Assembly (NCBI RefSeq): GCF_050409585.1
Contig: NZ_JBNUPE010000004.1
Span: 62,001-126,000 of the forward strand
Direction of reading: 5' to 3'
Source of the DNA: Facklamia sp050409585
GTDB lineage: Bacteria; Bacillota; Bacilli; Lactobacillales; Aerococcaceae
DNA length: 64,000 bases
Shown: positions 34,218 to 42,647 of the stretch, one piece after another
Layout of the letters: the number at the start of each line of letters is the position of its first letter
Numbering within the stretch: position 1 is the stretch's first letter
Translations under genes and position numbers: made by a program
The notes under the pieces: model-generated
What the model was told of the DNA's origin: nothing
Database searches by the model: none
What the model saw: the letters and a program-made list of their open reading frames with translations, nothing else

Positions 34218-34751
34218 GTGACGATAAAAATTGAGAAGATATTAGCTTTCCATTGTCCTTCATGGGATGAATTACCTAAACAGTCCATGTTCAACCAAGA
34301 AGTGGTTGAATATATTCAAGATTGTTTGGGCCCAATCATGAATGACGAAGTAGCAATGACTTCCACGATGATTCAAAATTATTCTAAATGGGGTGTCATC
34401 CCTAAAATCAAGGGTAGGAAGTATGGACGTCAACAGATAGCCTTTCTTTTAATTATTGCTATCTATAAACGTATTTTGCCTATTGAAACCGTTCGAAGGG
34501 GCATTGAACTCCAAACGAAGAGGGTAACGATCGAAGAAGGGTTTGATTTGTTTTCAGAGTCAATTAACAATGCTGTTCAACGTGTTTTTAAAACGGTAGG
34601 TCAAAATCGTCCCTTTGTTGTTGAAGGAATTGAAATAAGTAAAAAAACCGAAGGTATTAATGCAGTATCACATGCATTTGCTACTAAATTACTAGCCGAA
34701 TTGATTATTGAATCAGGTGGTTATGACCAGATAGGAGATTATAATGAATAA
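34218..34751 (+). CDS. DUF1836-family protein
   Basis: This 177-residue protein starts at GTG after AAAGGGG. The middle (MIQNYSKWGVIPKIKGRKYG then RQQIAFLLIIAIYKRILPIE) resembles a MerR-like helix-turn-helix region and matches the DUF1836 family of Firmicutes. Function is unknown; DNA binding is a guess from that segment. The gene overlaps the DegV gene by 8 bases, so the two are likely co-translated. Confidence 0.75.
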   Translation: MTIKIEKILAFHCPSWDELPKQSMFNQEVVEYIQDCLGPIMNDEVAMTSTMIQNYSKWGVIPKIKGRKYGRQQIAFLLIIAIYKRILPIETVRRGIELQTKRVTIEEGFDLFSESINNAVQRVFKTVGQNRPFVVEGIEISKKTEGINAVSHAFATKLLAELIIESGGYDQIGDYNE

Positions 34752-35595
34752 ATTAGCTATTATTGCAGATACTTCACAAGACTTAAAGGCAGATCTTGCT
34801 GAACATTACGGTATTGAAATCATTCACTATATGTTGCAAATGGGAGATAAACACTATCGTGACTTGATTGATATTGATTCTAGGGAATTCTACGAACAGA
34901 TGCAACATCATGACGTCTTATCGACTGGTATTCCGCCTATCCAAGAAATTATAGATCTTTTGGATCGTTTAGTAGAGAAGGGTTATACTCAAGCAGTAGT
35001 AATTACAGCATCTTTAAAATTAACCGGTATGCGTCAATTATATGAAGTAGTTAAAGAACAGTATAAAAACTTAGAAATTTTCATTTATGAATCCAATTAT
35101 ATTGCTTCAATCACTGGTTTACTTTCAATCTATGCTGCTGAACTCAGAGAAGATGGTAAGTCAGCTGAGGAAATTTTAGCTGAATTAGAAAGAGTGGAAA
35201 ATAAAGCTGGTATTTACGCCCTGTTTAGAACGTTGAAATATGTTATTAAGGGTGGGAGGTTTAATAAGTATGCTGGTATGATTGGTACTTTCTTTAATAT
35301 TAATCCATTATTAACTATTCATAACGGTGAAATTGAAATCATTAATAAGGCAAGAGGGAAGAAAAGATCTTATGCAACTCTTTTAGCAGCAGCTAAAGAA
35401 AAATTGCAAGGAGCTAAACGCTACAAAATCGCTCTTTTTGCCGGCAATAATAACGAAGAAATCTCTCAATTACAAAAAGATTTGGCTGAAGAAATTGCTA
35501 ATGCTGAAACATCCATTGTGACTGAATTAACTCCCGTTTTAGGAGTACATGCCGGACCTCAGTCAGTAGGTATTTCAATTCTTGTTATTGATTAA
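34744..35595 (+). CDS. DegV-family fatty-acid-binding protein (FakB-like)
   Basis: This 283-residue protein begins with the DegV motif IIADTSQDL and has SLKLTGMRQLYEVV (the binding-loop Ser/Thr region), GRFNKYAGMIGTFFNINPLL and HAGPQSVGISI, which are the conserved landmarks. FakB members present fatty acids to the kinase FakA for uptake into phospholipid. Whether this copy is FakB proper cannot be decided, as no fakA lies nearby. A hairpin terminator follows. Confidence 0.88.
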   Translation: MNKLAIIADTSQDLKADLAEHYGIEIIHYMLQMGDKHYRDLIDIDSREFYEQMQHHDVLSTGIPPIQEIIDLLDRLVEKGYTQAVVITASLKLTGMRQLYEVVKEQYKNLEIFIYESNYIASITGLLSIYAAELREDGKSAEEILAELERVENKAGIYALFRTLKYVIKGGRFNKYAGMIGTFFNINPLLTIHNGEIEIINKARGKKRSYATLLAAAKEKLQGAKRYKIALFAGNNNEEISQLQKDLAEEIANAETSIVTELTPVLGVHAGPQSVGISILVID

Positions 35596-35601
35596 AAAAA
35601 T

Positions 35602-35637
35602 AAAAAATGATGAGAAATTCCTAGCCTCATCGTTTTT
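35602..35637 (+). terminator. Rho-independent terminator
   Basis: AAAAATGATGAG (35603-35614) pairs with CTCATCGTTTTT (35626-35637, one G-T mismatch), ending in Ts. Confidence 0.7.
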
Positions 35638-35720
35638 ACTTTGTAAGCGTATTATTTTGACTTGCTTGTTATTAGATTTCAGCTTAATATAATACTATAT
35701 TCAAGGAAATGAGGAAAACG

Positions 35721-36566
35721 ATGATTGAATTAAGCTTGACTAAAATAAGATCACTTATAGATCCTCGTCCATTTGATAGTTACAAAGGGAACTACGGACA
35801 TAGTTTGATTATAGCAGGTAATGAACAGATGGCGGGGGCTGCAATATTAGCTGCTAGCGCCTGTGTTCATGTTGGTTCGGGCTTAACGAGTTTGCTAACT
35901 GCAAAGACTAATATAAATGTTTGTCATTTGCATACTCCAGAGATGATGGTTGGGAATTGGGCAGATCAAAATTTGAGGAAACAGTGGATTTCTAAAGCAA
36001 ATCACGTGTTAATTGGCCCGGGCCTTGGTAGGAGTCAAGAAAGTATTGAGATATTAAGTGAAACGCTATCAAGTATCCAACCTAATCAAGTGTTAATTCT
36101 TGATGGAGATGCCATTAGCCTGTGGGCGAAAGAAGGTCCATTTTCTTGTAAAGGCCAATTAATCTTTACCCCTCACTTGGGTGAATGGCTAAAAATGCAA
36201 GAAGCGAACAATATCAATGATCCTCAGGAATTTTCAGATTCATATCAAGCTATCCTCGTATTAAAATCGCATCAAACTGAGATTTATCAGCCTTCCGGCT
36301 TATCTTATAGCAATATCCCGGGCAATGCAGGCATGGCAATAGGGGGAATGGGCGATACCTTAGCTGGTATGATATCTGGATTGATGGGACAGTCTTCATC
36401 CCCTTTGGGTGCTGTATTGATAGCTGCTTATATGCACACAGCGATTGCTAATCAAATTAATCAAAAAGAATTTATTGTGTTACCATCCAGATTAATAAAG
36501 CAAATTCCTGAATTTATGAAAGATTTATTTGAATTGAAAGGTAATCGATTTGAACGAAGAATTTAA
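35721..36566 (+). CDS. nnrD: ADP/ATP-dependent NAD(P)H-hydrate dehydratase
   Basis: This 281-residue carbohydrate-kinase-fold protein repairs hydrated NAD(P)H. It has the YjeF C-terminal domain signatures SYKGNYGHSLIIAGNEQMAG, LIGPGLGRS, LILDGDAIS, IFTPHLGEW and NAGMAIGGMGDTLAGMISGL (the catalytic Asp and nucleotide loop). The N-terminal epimerase domain of fused YjeF is absent. ATG 35721 follows GAGGAAAA; the upstream ATG at 35709 is too close to its ribosome site. It overlaps the next gene by 17 bases. Confidence 0.9.
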   Translation: MIELSLTKIRSLIDPRPFDSYKGNYGHSLIIAGNEQMAGAAILAASACVHVGSGLTSLLTAKTNINVCHLHTPEMMVGNWADQNLRKQWISKANHVLIGPGLGRSQESIEILSETLSSIQPNQVLILDGDAISLWAKEGPFSCKGQLIFTPHLGEWLKMQEANNINDPQEFSDSYQAILVLKSHQTEIYQPSGLSYSNIPGNAGMAIGGMGDTLAGMISGLMGQSSSPLGAVLIAAYMHTAIANQINQKEFIVLPSRLIKQIPEFMKDLFELKGNRFERRI

Positions 36567-37071
36567 AGCCCAAAAACTAACTTTAAGCCCAAATAGTGAT
36601 GAAAAAATGTGGATAGCTGAGATTGTGGGAGAAGATCCAGTCTATCGACTGAAAAGAGTATTTCTTCCTGAGTTTAAAAAGGGAACTTATCATTTATACG
36701 ATGGTATTTATCAAATTCATGGAATCTATCCTGGAATCAGTCCTTTTAGTAAAGAATATTGTATCGTCAAGCACGGACATATGCAAAGAAAAATTCCACT
36801 CGAGACAATTTATCAACTCCTACCTCAAATAGAATCACAAGAGAGTAGACGGAAAAAACGGCTCAAGCATCAAATTATTGAGAAGTTAAACGTAATAGGG
36901 AAAAAGTTGGAACATGAATTAGTCTGGCGAGACATTGATTATCAGAAGGATCAATTAGATAGTTTAGAGAACTCTCAACAATTAACTTTAACTTTAGGAC
37001 AGTTAATTAAACAAGAAGAGAAGATTGTTGATTCATATAAAAAAGCAATTGAACGTGGTATTGATGGCTAA
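36550..37071 (+). CDS. Hypothetical protein
   Basis: This 173-residue soluble protein starts at TTG within the end of the NnrD gene. The first half is beta-rich (MWIAEIVGEDPVYRLKRVFL, GTYHLYDGIYQIHG) and the second half is helical and charged (RRKKRLKHQIIEKLNVIGKK). It has no signal peptide or membrane segment. I do not recognise the family. The overlap with NnrD and the close following membrane protein gene suggest an operon. Confidence 0.65.
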   Translation: MNEEFKAQKLTLSPNSDEKMWIAEIVGEDPVYRLKRVFLPEFKKGTYHLYDGIYQIHGIYPGISPFSKEYCIVKHGHMQRKIPLETIYQLLPQIESQESRRKKRLKHQIIEKLNVIGKKLEHELVWRDIDYQKDQLDSLENSQQLTLTLGQLIKQEEKIVDSYKKAIERGIDG

Positions 37072-37106
37072 GCGTTCAGATTAAAGATTATATAGGGAGC
37101 GAAAAA

Positions 37107-37523
37107 ATGAAATTTAATATTGATAGATTAAAACAGACTCTCGAAGAATATTCTCGTTTACTTGAAATGGTAATAGTTATAGCTATTACTTTAAGTGTCG
37201 CTGTAGGAATGATTGACTTATTTAAATACGGTTATTTAGTTTTACAAGCAGATGTTATAGAAACCTATTCTGTTTTTCAAAATTTTTTAGGTTATGCTTT
37301 GTTGCTTTTAGTGGGAATTGAGTTAATTTTTATGTTGCTTTTTCACTCTCCTAAAGCAGTTTTAGAACTGATCTTATTTGTAATTGCTAGAAAAATGCTG
37401 ATTTATGCGCAAACAATGGAAGATTTGGTATTAGGATCCATAGCTATCTTTATTGTCTTTGCTACTGTTCACTTTTTGGTCAAGAACGAAGATGGCCATT
37501 TATTACGAAATGACGAGGAGTAA
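37107..37523 (+). CDS. Four-helix membrane protein, possibly PsiE-like
   Basis: This 138-residue protein has four hydrophobic segments (about 20-38, 52-78, 84-100 and 108-128) after an amphipathic N-terminus. LLLVGIELIFMLLFHSPKAV followed by LELILFVIARKMLIY resembles the phosphate-starvation-inducible PsiE family, but the match is by eye. The function is unknown. ATG 37107 follows AGGGAGCG and a bidirectional hairpin follows the gene. Confidence 0.55.
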   Translation: MKFNIDRLKQTLEEYSRLLEMVIVIAITLSVAVGMIDLFKYGYLVLQADVIETYSVFQNFLGYALLLLVGIELIFMLLFHSPKAVLELILFVIARKMLIYAQTMEDLVLGSIAIFIVFATVHFLVKNEDGHLLRNDEE

Positions 37524-37536
37524 AAATACTATGAGA

Positions 37537-37567
37537 AAAGCCTATCCCCATGACTGGGAATAGGTTT
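37537..37567. terminator. Bidirectional terminator
   Basis: AAAGCCTATCCC (37537-37548) pairs with GGGAATAGGTTTT (37555-37567, one mismatch) between convergent genes. Confidence 0.7.
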
Positions 37568-37571
37568 TAAT

Positions 37572-39188
37572 TTATTTTACATAGATAGCCTTTAAATCAT
37601 CAATAAAGCTAAAGCGAAGAAGAAGCTCATCTGTATCTTCTTGGTTAAGCTCTTGGTCCATTTCAAAGATAGTAATAGCGGGGCCATTAATTTTAGCTCT
37701 TTGGTGTGTCATGTATGAGATGTTTATATCATGATCTTGTAGGAAGGTTGAAAGGCGACCGATTGTTCCAATTTTATCTTTATGACGTATAATTAAAGTA
37801 GGGCGTTCGCCAGAAAAGCGAACATCATATTCATCATATTTGTTGATTTCGATTTTTCCACCACCTACTGATGAGCCAATGATGGTGACGTGGTTATTTG
37901 GACCGAAGATATGAATACGAGCAGTATTAGGGTGATAGTTTCCTAGATTACGCTCGAGGAAATTAATCTTTAATCCACGTTCTTCAGCAATATCACGTAT
38001 ATCAGCTATTTCTGAATCACGAGTCGTATAGCCTAAAACGCCGGCTATTAATGCTAGGTCAGTGCCATGACCTTGATAAGTTTTAGCAAAAGAATCCATT
38101 AGGGTGAATACGACTTCCTCAGGTTCTTCTCCTAGAAGTTGACGAGCAACATTACCGAGGCGAACGGCACCGGCAGTATGAGAAGATGAAGGACCGACCA
38201 TTACTGGACCAATAATTTCGAAACCAGATTGGTAAGACGCGCTAACTCCATCCTCTAAAATCTTTTCACCTGTTCCAGATAACTCAACCTCAACATCAGC
38301 TACTAATTCATCTGAATTACCAAAGACCTGTTCTTTGATACGACGGGCAGTAGGAGTGCCCGCTACACCACCAATGCCTGTTTCTCTTAATGATTCAGGG
38401 AGTTCATTACCAATAGCATCCATAGCGTCAATAACTTCATCCGAAGGAATAATGGATACCACATCAGCTAATGCCATATCAGCAGCAGCCATTGCAGTCA
38501 GTGCATGAAGTCCATTCCGAATGATACAAGGGATTTCTACTAAACCTGCAACAGGATCGCAAACAAGTCCGAGTGAGTTTTTAAGTGCTAATCCCACTGC
38601 ATTACCAACTTGCTCAGGTGTTCCACCTTTCAATTCAACTAGGGCCCCAGCTGCCATAGAAGTGGCAGAACCCACTTCGGCTTGGCAACCTCCTTGGGCG
38701 CCGGAAATAGAAGCACGGTTAGCAATAACTAAGCCTAAAGCAGAAGCGGTAAACATCGCACGGACTAATTGTTCCTTTTCAAAATTTCCAGTATCAAGCA
38801 TATGAACTAAACAAGCAGGTAAAATACCGGCAGAACCTGCCGTAGGGGTCGCAACAATTCTTCCCATTGAAGCATTCACTTCATTGACTGCCATCGCATT
38901 TGCGACAACTCTTAATGTGAAGGAATCGATTAAAGAGTCATCCTTTTGGGTATATTCAAAGACACGATGACCATCTCCACCAGTCACACCTGTATGACTC
39001 ATAACAGACTCCAAAGTACCTTTTCTTACTGAATTGACCATGACATCAAACTGTTCTTCCATAGCAACTAACATTTCTTCCTCAGTAATTCCTCGTAATT
39101 CCATTTCATTTTGAATCATTACTTGAGAAATGGTTAGTTCTCTTTCATTAGCTTCATCAATTAAACCTTTTAAACTTGTAAATGACAT
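37572..39188 (-). CDS. Iron-sulfur L-serine dehydratase, alpha-beta fusion
   Basis: This 538-residue enzyme deaminates L-serine to pyruvate. Residues about 1-305 are the alpha (catalytic) subunit with the 4Fe-4S ligands Cys168 (GAQGGCQAEVG), Cys210 (VCDPVAG) and Cys221 (EIPCIIRNG). Residues about 320-455 are the beta subunit domain (IIGPVMVGPSSSHTAGAVRL), followed by an ACT domain (about 465-538). Firmicutes usually encode alpha and beta as separate genes, and E. coli SdaA is fused in the order beta-alpha; here the order is alpha-beta-ACT. A promoter lies upstream. Confidence 0.9.
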   Translation of the reverse strand: MSFTSLKGLIDEANERELTISQVMIQNEMELRGITEEEMLVAMEEQFDVMVNSVRKGTLESVMSHTGVTGGDGHRVFEYTQKDDSLIDSFTLRVVANAMAVNEVNASMGRIVATPTAGSAGILPACLVHMLDTGNFEKEQLVRAMFTASALGLVIANRASISGAQGGCQAEVGSATSMAAGALVELKGGTPEQVGNAVGLALKNSLGLVCDPVAGLVEIPCIIRNGLHALTAMAAADMALADVVSIIPSDEVIDAMDAIGNELPESLRETGIGGVAGTPTARRIKEQVFGNSDELVADVEVELSGTGEKILEDGVSASYQSGFEIIGPVMVGPSSSHTAGAVRLGNVARQLLGEEPEEVVFTLMDSFAKTYQGHGTDLALIAGVLGYTTRDSEIADIRDIAEERGLKINFLERNLGNYHPNTARIHIFGPNNHVTIIGSSVGGGKIEINKYDEYDVRFSGERPTLIIRHKDKIGTIGRLSTFLQDHDINISYMTHQRAKINGPAITIFEMDQELNQEDTDELLLRFSFIDDLKAIYVK

Positions 39189-39228
39189 AAAATCAACCCC
39201 AATCCAGATACTTATTTTTACTTAGTGC

Positions 39229-39257
39229 ATTATAGCACAGCCTTACTTGTAATTTAA
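39229..39257 (-). promoter_or_regulatory. Promoter of the serine dehydratase gene
   Basis: On the minus strand TTAAAT (39257-39252) and TATAAT (39234-39229) are 17 bases apart, with an extended -10 TG. The start codon is about 40 bases downstream. Confidence 0.6.
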
Positions 39258-39267
39258 CCTTTTTCAG

Positions 39268-39296
39268 AAAAATATGCTAGCGTAAATCGCTAGCAT
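39268..39296 (-). terminator. Rho-independent terminator for the DUF697 gene
   Basis: ATGCTAGCG (39274-39282) pairs with CGCTAGCAT (39288-39296). On the minus strand the stem is followed by ATTTTTC, so it ends the transcript of the gene at 39302-40258. Confidence 0.75.
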
Positions 39297-39301
39297 TGCT
39301 A

Positions 39302-40258
39302 TTATATCTTTGTAAACGGATTCCATTTCTTACTATTTTCGATACCTGTTTTTTTAACAGATTTAACGATGGTTTGGATAACTTTTAAACTGCCATCTTT
39401 AATAATTTGACCGAGCAATTTAGTGCTTTCAATGGTTGCAGACCGTTTGATAACTTGATTATCAGCATCTTTCAAGCTGCCCAAATAATCCATAGTAACA
39501 ATTCCCACTCTTAAGGTTAGTAGGGCATTAATGGATCCTTCTAAAATCGAGTTGGCTATTAAATTAGTAATCGAAACAGAGCCTGGAATCATGGATAATA
39601 GACTGCCTCCAAGGATGGAAGAGATGAAAGGTTCCATTTGAGCTTCAATAAGATCTAAGTCTTCAATCCCTCTAGCCATTAAAATTGTGGTTGCAACATT
39701 AGTGTATATGGAAAGAACTTTTCCGAAACTCGGACGCGTATCATACACTTTGATCAAATGCCAAACCATTTTCATTAAAACAACTAGAACTGTAAGGGCA
39801 TCTAAGGAACCATTTTGTGAGATAGCAGTTGTTAAGAAAACCATTTGAGCTTGTTTTTTGATTTCAATTAAGCCATGTTCTCTTAAAGAATGATGGGCCA
39901 AGTGAATTTGTTCTTCTGCGGATAAGTTTTCGTGAGCAAGCCAATCGTAATTCAGCTCTTTTAAAGTAGGGTTCTTAATTAGTTTGACTAAACTATCTTT
40001 TACATACTGATCGTATTCTTCTGGACCTGCTCCATCTGCTAAATCTATTTCTTTAGGCAACTTCATTAGTTCTCTCACAGTTAGGAATGTAAAATAAATT
40101 AACATAACAGCTAGAATAAAAATGACTGTGAGTGCTAAGAGAGGATGGATATAAGCTAAATTACGGTATAATTGCATAAATTGATTGAAAATAAAAATAA
40201 TGGTTATAATTAAAAAAGTTGAGGCTACTACTTTCAGCCATTGGCGCCAATTATTCAA
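39302..40258 (-). CDS. DUF697-family membrane protein
   Basis: This 318-residue protein has two N-terminal membrane helices (about 10-30 and 38-60), a helical cytoplasmic linker, and a C-terminal DUF697-like region with further hydrophobic stretches (AQMVFLTTAISQNGSLDALT, GGSLLSMIPGSVSITNLIAN). DUF697 is related to YcjF and GTPase-associated proteins of unknown role. No GTPase domain is present in this copy. It precedes, on the same strand, a serine dehydratase gene separated by a terminator. Confidence 0.65.
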   Translation of the reverse strand: MNNWRQWLKVVASTFLIITIIFIFNQFMQLYRNLAYIHPLLALTVIFILAVMLIYFTFLTVRELMKLPKEIDLADGAGPEEYDQYVKDSLVKLIKNPTLKELNYDWLAHENLSAEEQIHLAHHSLREHGLIEIKKQAQMVFLTTAISQNGSLDALTVLVVLMKMVWHLIKVYDTRPSFGKVLSIYTNVATTILMARGIEDLDLIEAQMEPFISSILGGSLLSMIPGSVSITNLIANSILEGSINALLTLRVGIVTMDYLGSLKDADNQVIKRSATIESTKLLGQIIKDGSLKVIQTIVKSVKKTGIENSKKWNPFTKI

Positions 40259-40341
40259 AAAATCACCCCTCGATTTTATAAGTTTAACATTTTAAATAGA
40301 AAGATTACTCCGACCATAGACTGACCGATTGAGCATAAAAT

Positions 40342-40797
40342 TTAATCGGCTTGTGACCTTTTATTAAGGTGATATTTATAAGTATCCATAGCTGAATCCA
40401 CGACAAAGACCGCTAAACCAATGGCAAGAGCAGTCACCAAGGCTTGATAAAAGGACTGACTAGCTGCAATCAAATTGTTTTGCATAAAGTATTCTGCAGT
40501 CTCGTAAATGGCAATTCCCGGTACATAAAGAAAGAAAGCAGGAATGTAAAAAACATTAACGACGGTTTTAAACTTACGTGACATCCACTGGCCCATAATA
40601 CTTACAATAAGACTACCAATAAAAGTAGCGATAAAGGTATTGGTGTGACTTAGAACAAATAAATAAACAGCATATGAAATGATTCCCGGTATACCTGACC
40701 AATAAATGAATTTACGTGGAGCATTGACATTGATAGCTGCTGCTACAGTTGCTAGATAACTAGCAACGAGTCTTAATATTAAATGATTTAATTCCAT
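40342..40797 (-). CDS. Threonine/serine exporter, ThrE C-terminal-type subunit (YjjB-like)
   Basis: This 151-residue protein has four to five membrane helices and matches the DUF3815/YjjB half of the ThrE exporter (VASYLATVAAAINVNAPRKF, ASFLYVPGIAIY-type segment FFLYVPGIAIYETAEYF). It pairs with the DUF1212 subunit whose gene overlaps by 10 bases upstream. Together they are expected to export threonine or serine, or in E. coli (YjjPB) succinate. Proximity to a serine dehydratase gene fits a serine-related role. Confidence 0.85.
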   Translation of the reverse strand: MELNHLILRLVASYLATVAAAINVNAPRKFIYWSGIPGIISYAVYLFVLSHTNTFIATFIGSLIVSIMGQWMSRKFKTVVNVFYIPAFFLYVPGIAIYETAEYFMQNNLIAASQSFYQALVTALAIGLAVFVVDSAMDTYKYHLNKRSQAD

Positions 40798-41579
40798 AAG
40801 TTAATCACTCCATATGAGATAGCTAAGCCAATTCCGACACCCAAAGCAAGGCTCAATCCTTCCTTAAAAGCATCTATTAAACGAGTTATACCAGTAGAGT
40901 AATCCCCGTGAAGCAAATCACGGATTCCATTGGTAAAAGCCGTTCCGGGATAAAGTGGCATTAAAGTGGCACCAATAACAATATTTAGGTTAAAGCGGGT
41001 GGTTACATACCAATGGATAATGGGTAAAACAAAGGCTAGTGAACTTGTCATTAAGACATTGACAGCAAAACGGTTGAGACCAAAGTTATCTTCTGATAGT
41101 TTAAAAAATAGAATCATGATGGTTGGAATTAGAGCAATCACCAAATCGCCTAAACCACCTTCTAATAAGATAACATAGGACATGATCAAAAGAATTGTCC
41201 AAACAAATTGGTTATGGGTGGTATATTCTTGGTCTTGAATGCTGTTTAGTTTCAAATAGGCTTCTTGTGGACTAATACTTTTGTCTAATAATTGACCAAT
41301 GATTTCATTGACTTGATGGATGATGCGCATGTGATTTTTGCGGTTTTTCACCCTTACAATAATTGTGCTTCCCACCGGGCTTTCTTCTTTAAACTGACTA
41401 TTTTGTAAAGCTAAAAATAGGCCAGAAGCAGATGAAAAGACAGCGGGTTGGTCAAAGTTACTTAATGAGAGAATTTGGTTAACTGTTCGCTCAACTCGAT
41501 AACCTTCAGCTTCTGATTGAATCAAGAGGGTCCCAGCAAGAGTGGCTAGTTGAAGAATTGACTGTTCTCTTTTATCCAT
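40788..41579 (-). CDS. Threonine/serine exporter, ThrE N-terminal-type subunit (DUF1212, YjjP-like)
   Basis: This 263-residue protein has a cytoplasmic N-terminal domain (about 1-120: LATLAGTLLIQSEAEGYRVE, FSSASGLFLAL) and five C-terminal membrane helices with LMPLYPGTAFTNGIRDLLHG, the signature of DUF1212. It forms an exporter with the small YjjB-like subunit. ATG 41579 follows AAAGGGG; the in-frame TTG two codons earlier is less likely. First gene of a two-gene operon. Confidence 0.87.
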   Translation of the reverse strand: MDKREQSILQLATLAGTLLIQSEAEGYRVERTVNQILSLSNFDQPAVFSSASGLFLALQNSQFKEESPVGSTIIVRVKNRKNHMRIIHQVNEIIGQLLDKSISPQEAYLKLNSIQDQEYTTHNQFVWTILLIMSYVILLEGGLGDLVIALIPTIMILFFKLSEDNFGLNRFAVNVLMTSSLAFVLPIIHWYVTTRFNLNIVIGATLMPLYPGTAFTNGIRDLLHGDYSTGITRLIDAFKEGLSLALGVGIGLAISYGVINLWN

Positions 41580-41692
41580 GAGCAAGCCCCTTTAGTTTTT
41601 TGTCTATTATAGCATATTCTCGATAACAGAATAGAAGTCTGAATCAGAGAAGTTGGATAAATCGTGTTACAATAATAAATAGAGGTGATGAT

Positions 41693-42643
41693 TTGAAAAT
41701 ATCAAAAATTCAGGTTCAAAAAAAGAATAAGCAACGCTATTCTATTTTTATAGATAATCAGTTTGCTTTTGGAATCGATGAGGCAATTTTAATTAAGTTT
41801 GCTATCAGAAAAGGTTTAGCAGTCGATCAAGAGTTAATTAGAAAAATTTTAGAAGCTGAATTTCATTATCGTTTTTATCAAAAAACGCTAAACTATCTGT
41901 CTTATGGTTTGAAATCTGAACAAGAAGTACGTGATTATCTTGATAAAATGATAAAAGAGTCACAAAGTGAGAAGATGGAAGAAAGGCAGGATTTTTCTAA
42001 GGAAATGGAATCTAGTAACTGCAAAACGCCACTAGCTAATCCCAGTAAACAACAAAGGAATGTTGACTATGCATCTTTTGACATTTCAGAAAGTTTGATT
42101 GATCAAATTATTGACAAACTAAAAGAACAAAACTTAATTAATGATCTTATTTATGGCCAAGCCTATGTACGCACTCAAGCCAATATCAACCGTAAAGGGC
42201 CAAGAAACATTTCTTATGAGCTGAAAATGAAAGGTTTAAATGATCTATTAATTGAAGAAGCTTTAATGGAGTATCCAGAAAATTTGCAACGAGAAAACTT
42301 AAAAATGTTAGCGGATAAGTTTATTAAAAGTAAAAAACGATTGTCTTTAGCCATGCAAAAAACAAAGTTATACCAACACCTTAACCAAAAGGGCTATGAT
42401 CGAACAATCATTCAAACCTTTCTAGATAATTATAAAATGGAAGTCGATCCTGAACTTCAGGAGGATCTGCTGGATAAAGAGGGGCAAAAAATTTTCCGCA
42501 AAAGATCCAAAAAACATGAAGGCTACGAACTTAAGCAGCGTCTAATTGTCGACTTGCGACAAAAGGGATTTGAATATCAAGACATTCAAAATTGGCTAGA
42601 GGATAATGAAAGTGTGATGAATATGAAAGGGGAGAATGAGTAG
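41693..42643 (+). CDS. recX: RecX-family regulator of RecA
   Basis: This 316-residue protein has the RecX three-helix repeats: ALNYLSYGLKSEQEVRDYLD-like segment (residues about 63-85), LIDQIIDKLKEQNLINDLIY (about 138), KGPRNISYELKMKGLNDLLI, and a C-terminal repeat KQRLIVDLRQKGFEYQDIQN. RecX binds RecA filaments and limits recombination. It is longer than most relatives because of a charged linker at about 90-130. TTG 41693 follows GAGGTGATG. MutY follows after four bases. Confidence 0.87.
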   Translation: MKISKIQVQKKNKQRYSIFIDNQFAFGIDEAILIKFAIRKGLAVDQELIRKILEAEFHYRFYQKTLNYLSYGLKSEQEVRDYLDKMIKESQSEKMEERQDFSKEMESSNCKTPLANPSKQQRNVDYASFDISESLIDQIIDKLKEQNLINDLIYGQAYVRTQANINRKGPRNISYELKMKGLNDLLIEEALMEYPENLQRENLKMLADKFIKSKKRLSLAMQKTKLYQHLNQKGYDRTIIQTFLDNYKMEVDPELQEDLLDKEGQKIFRKRSKKHEGYELKQRLIVDLRQKGFEYQDIQNWLEDNESVMNMKGENE

Positions 42644-42647
42644 TTAA

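Noticed and set aside
38521..38805. Open frame antisense to the serine dehydratase gene
   Set aside because: It mirrors the conserved iron-sulfur region of the dehydratase and has no ribosome site.
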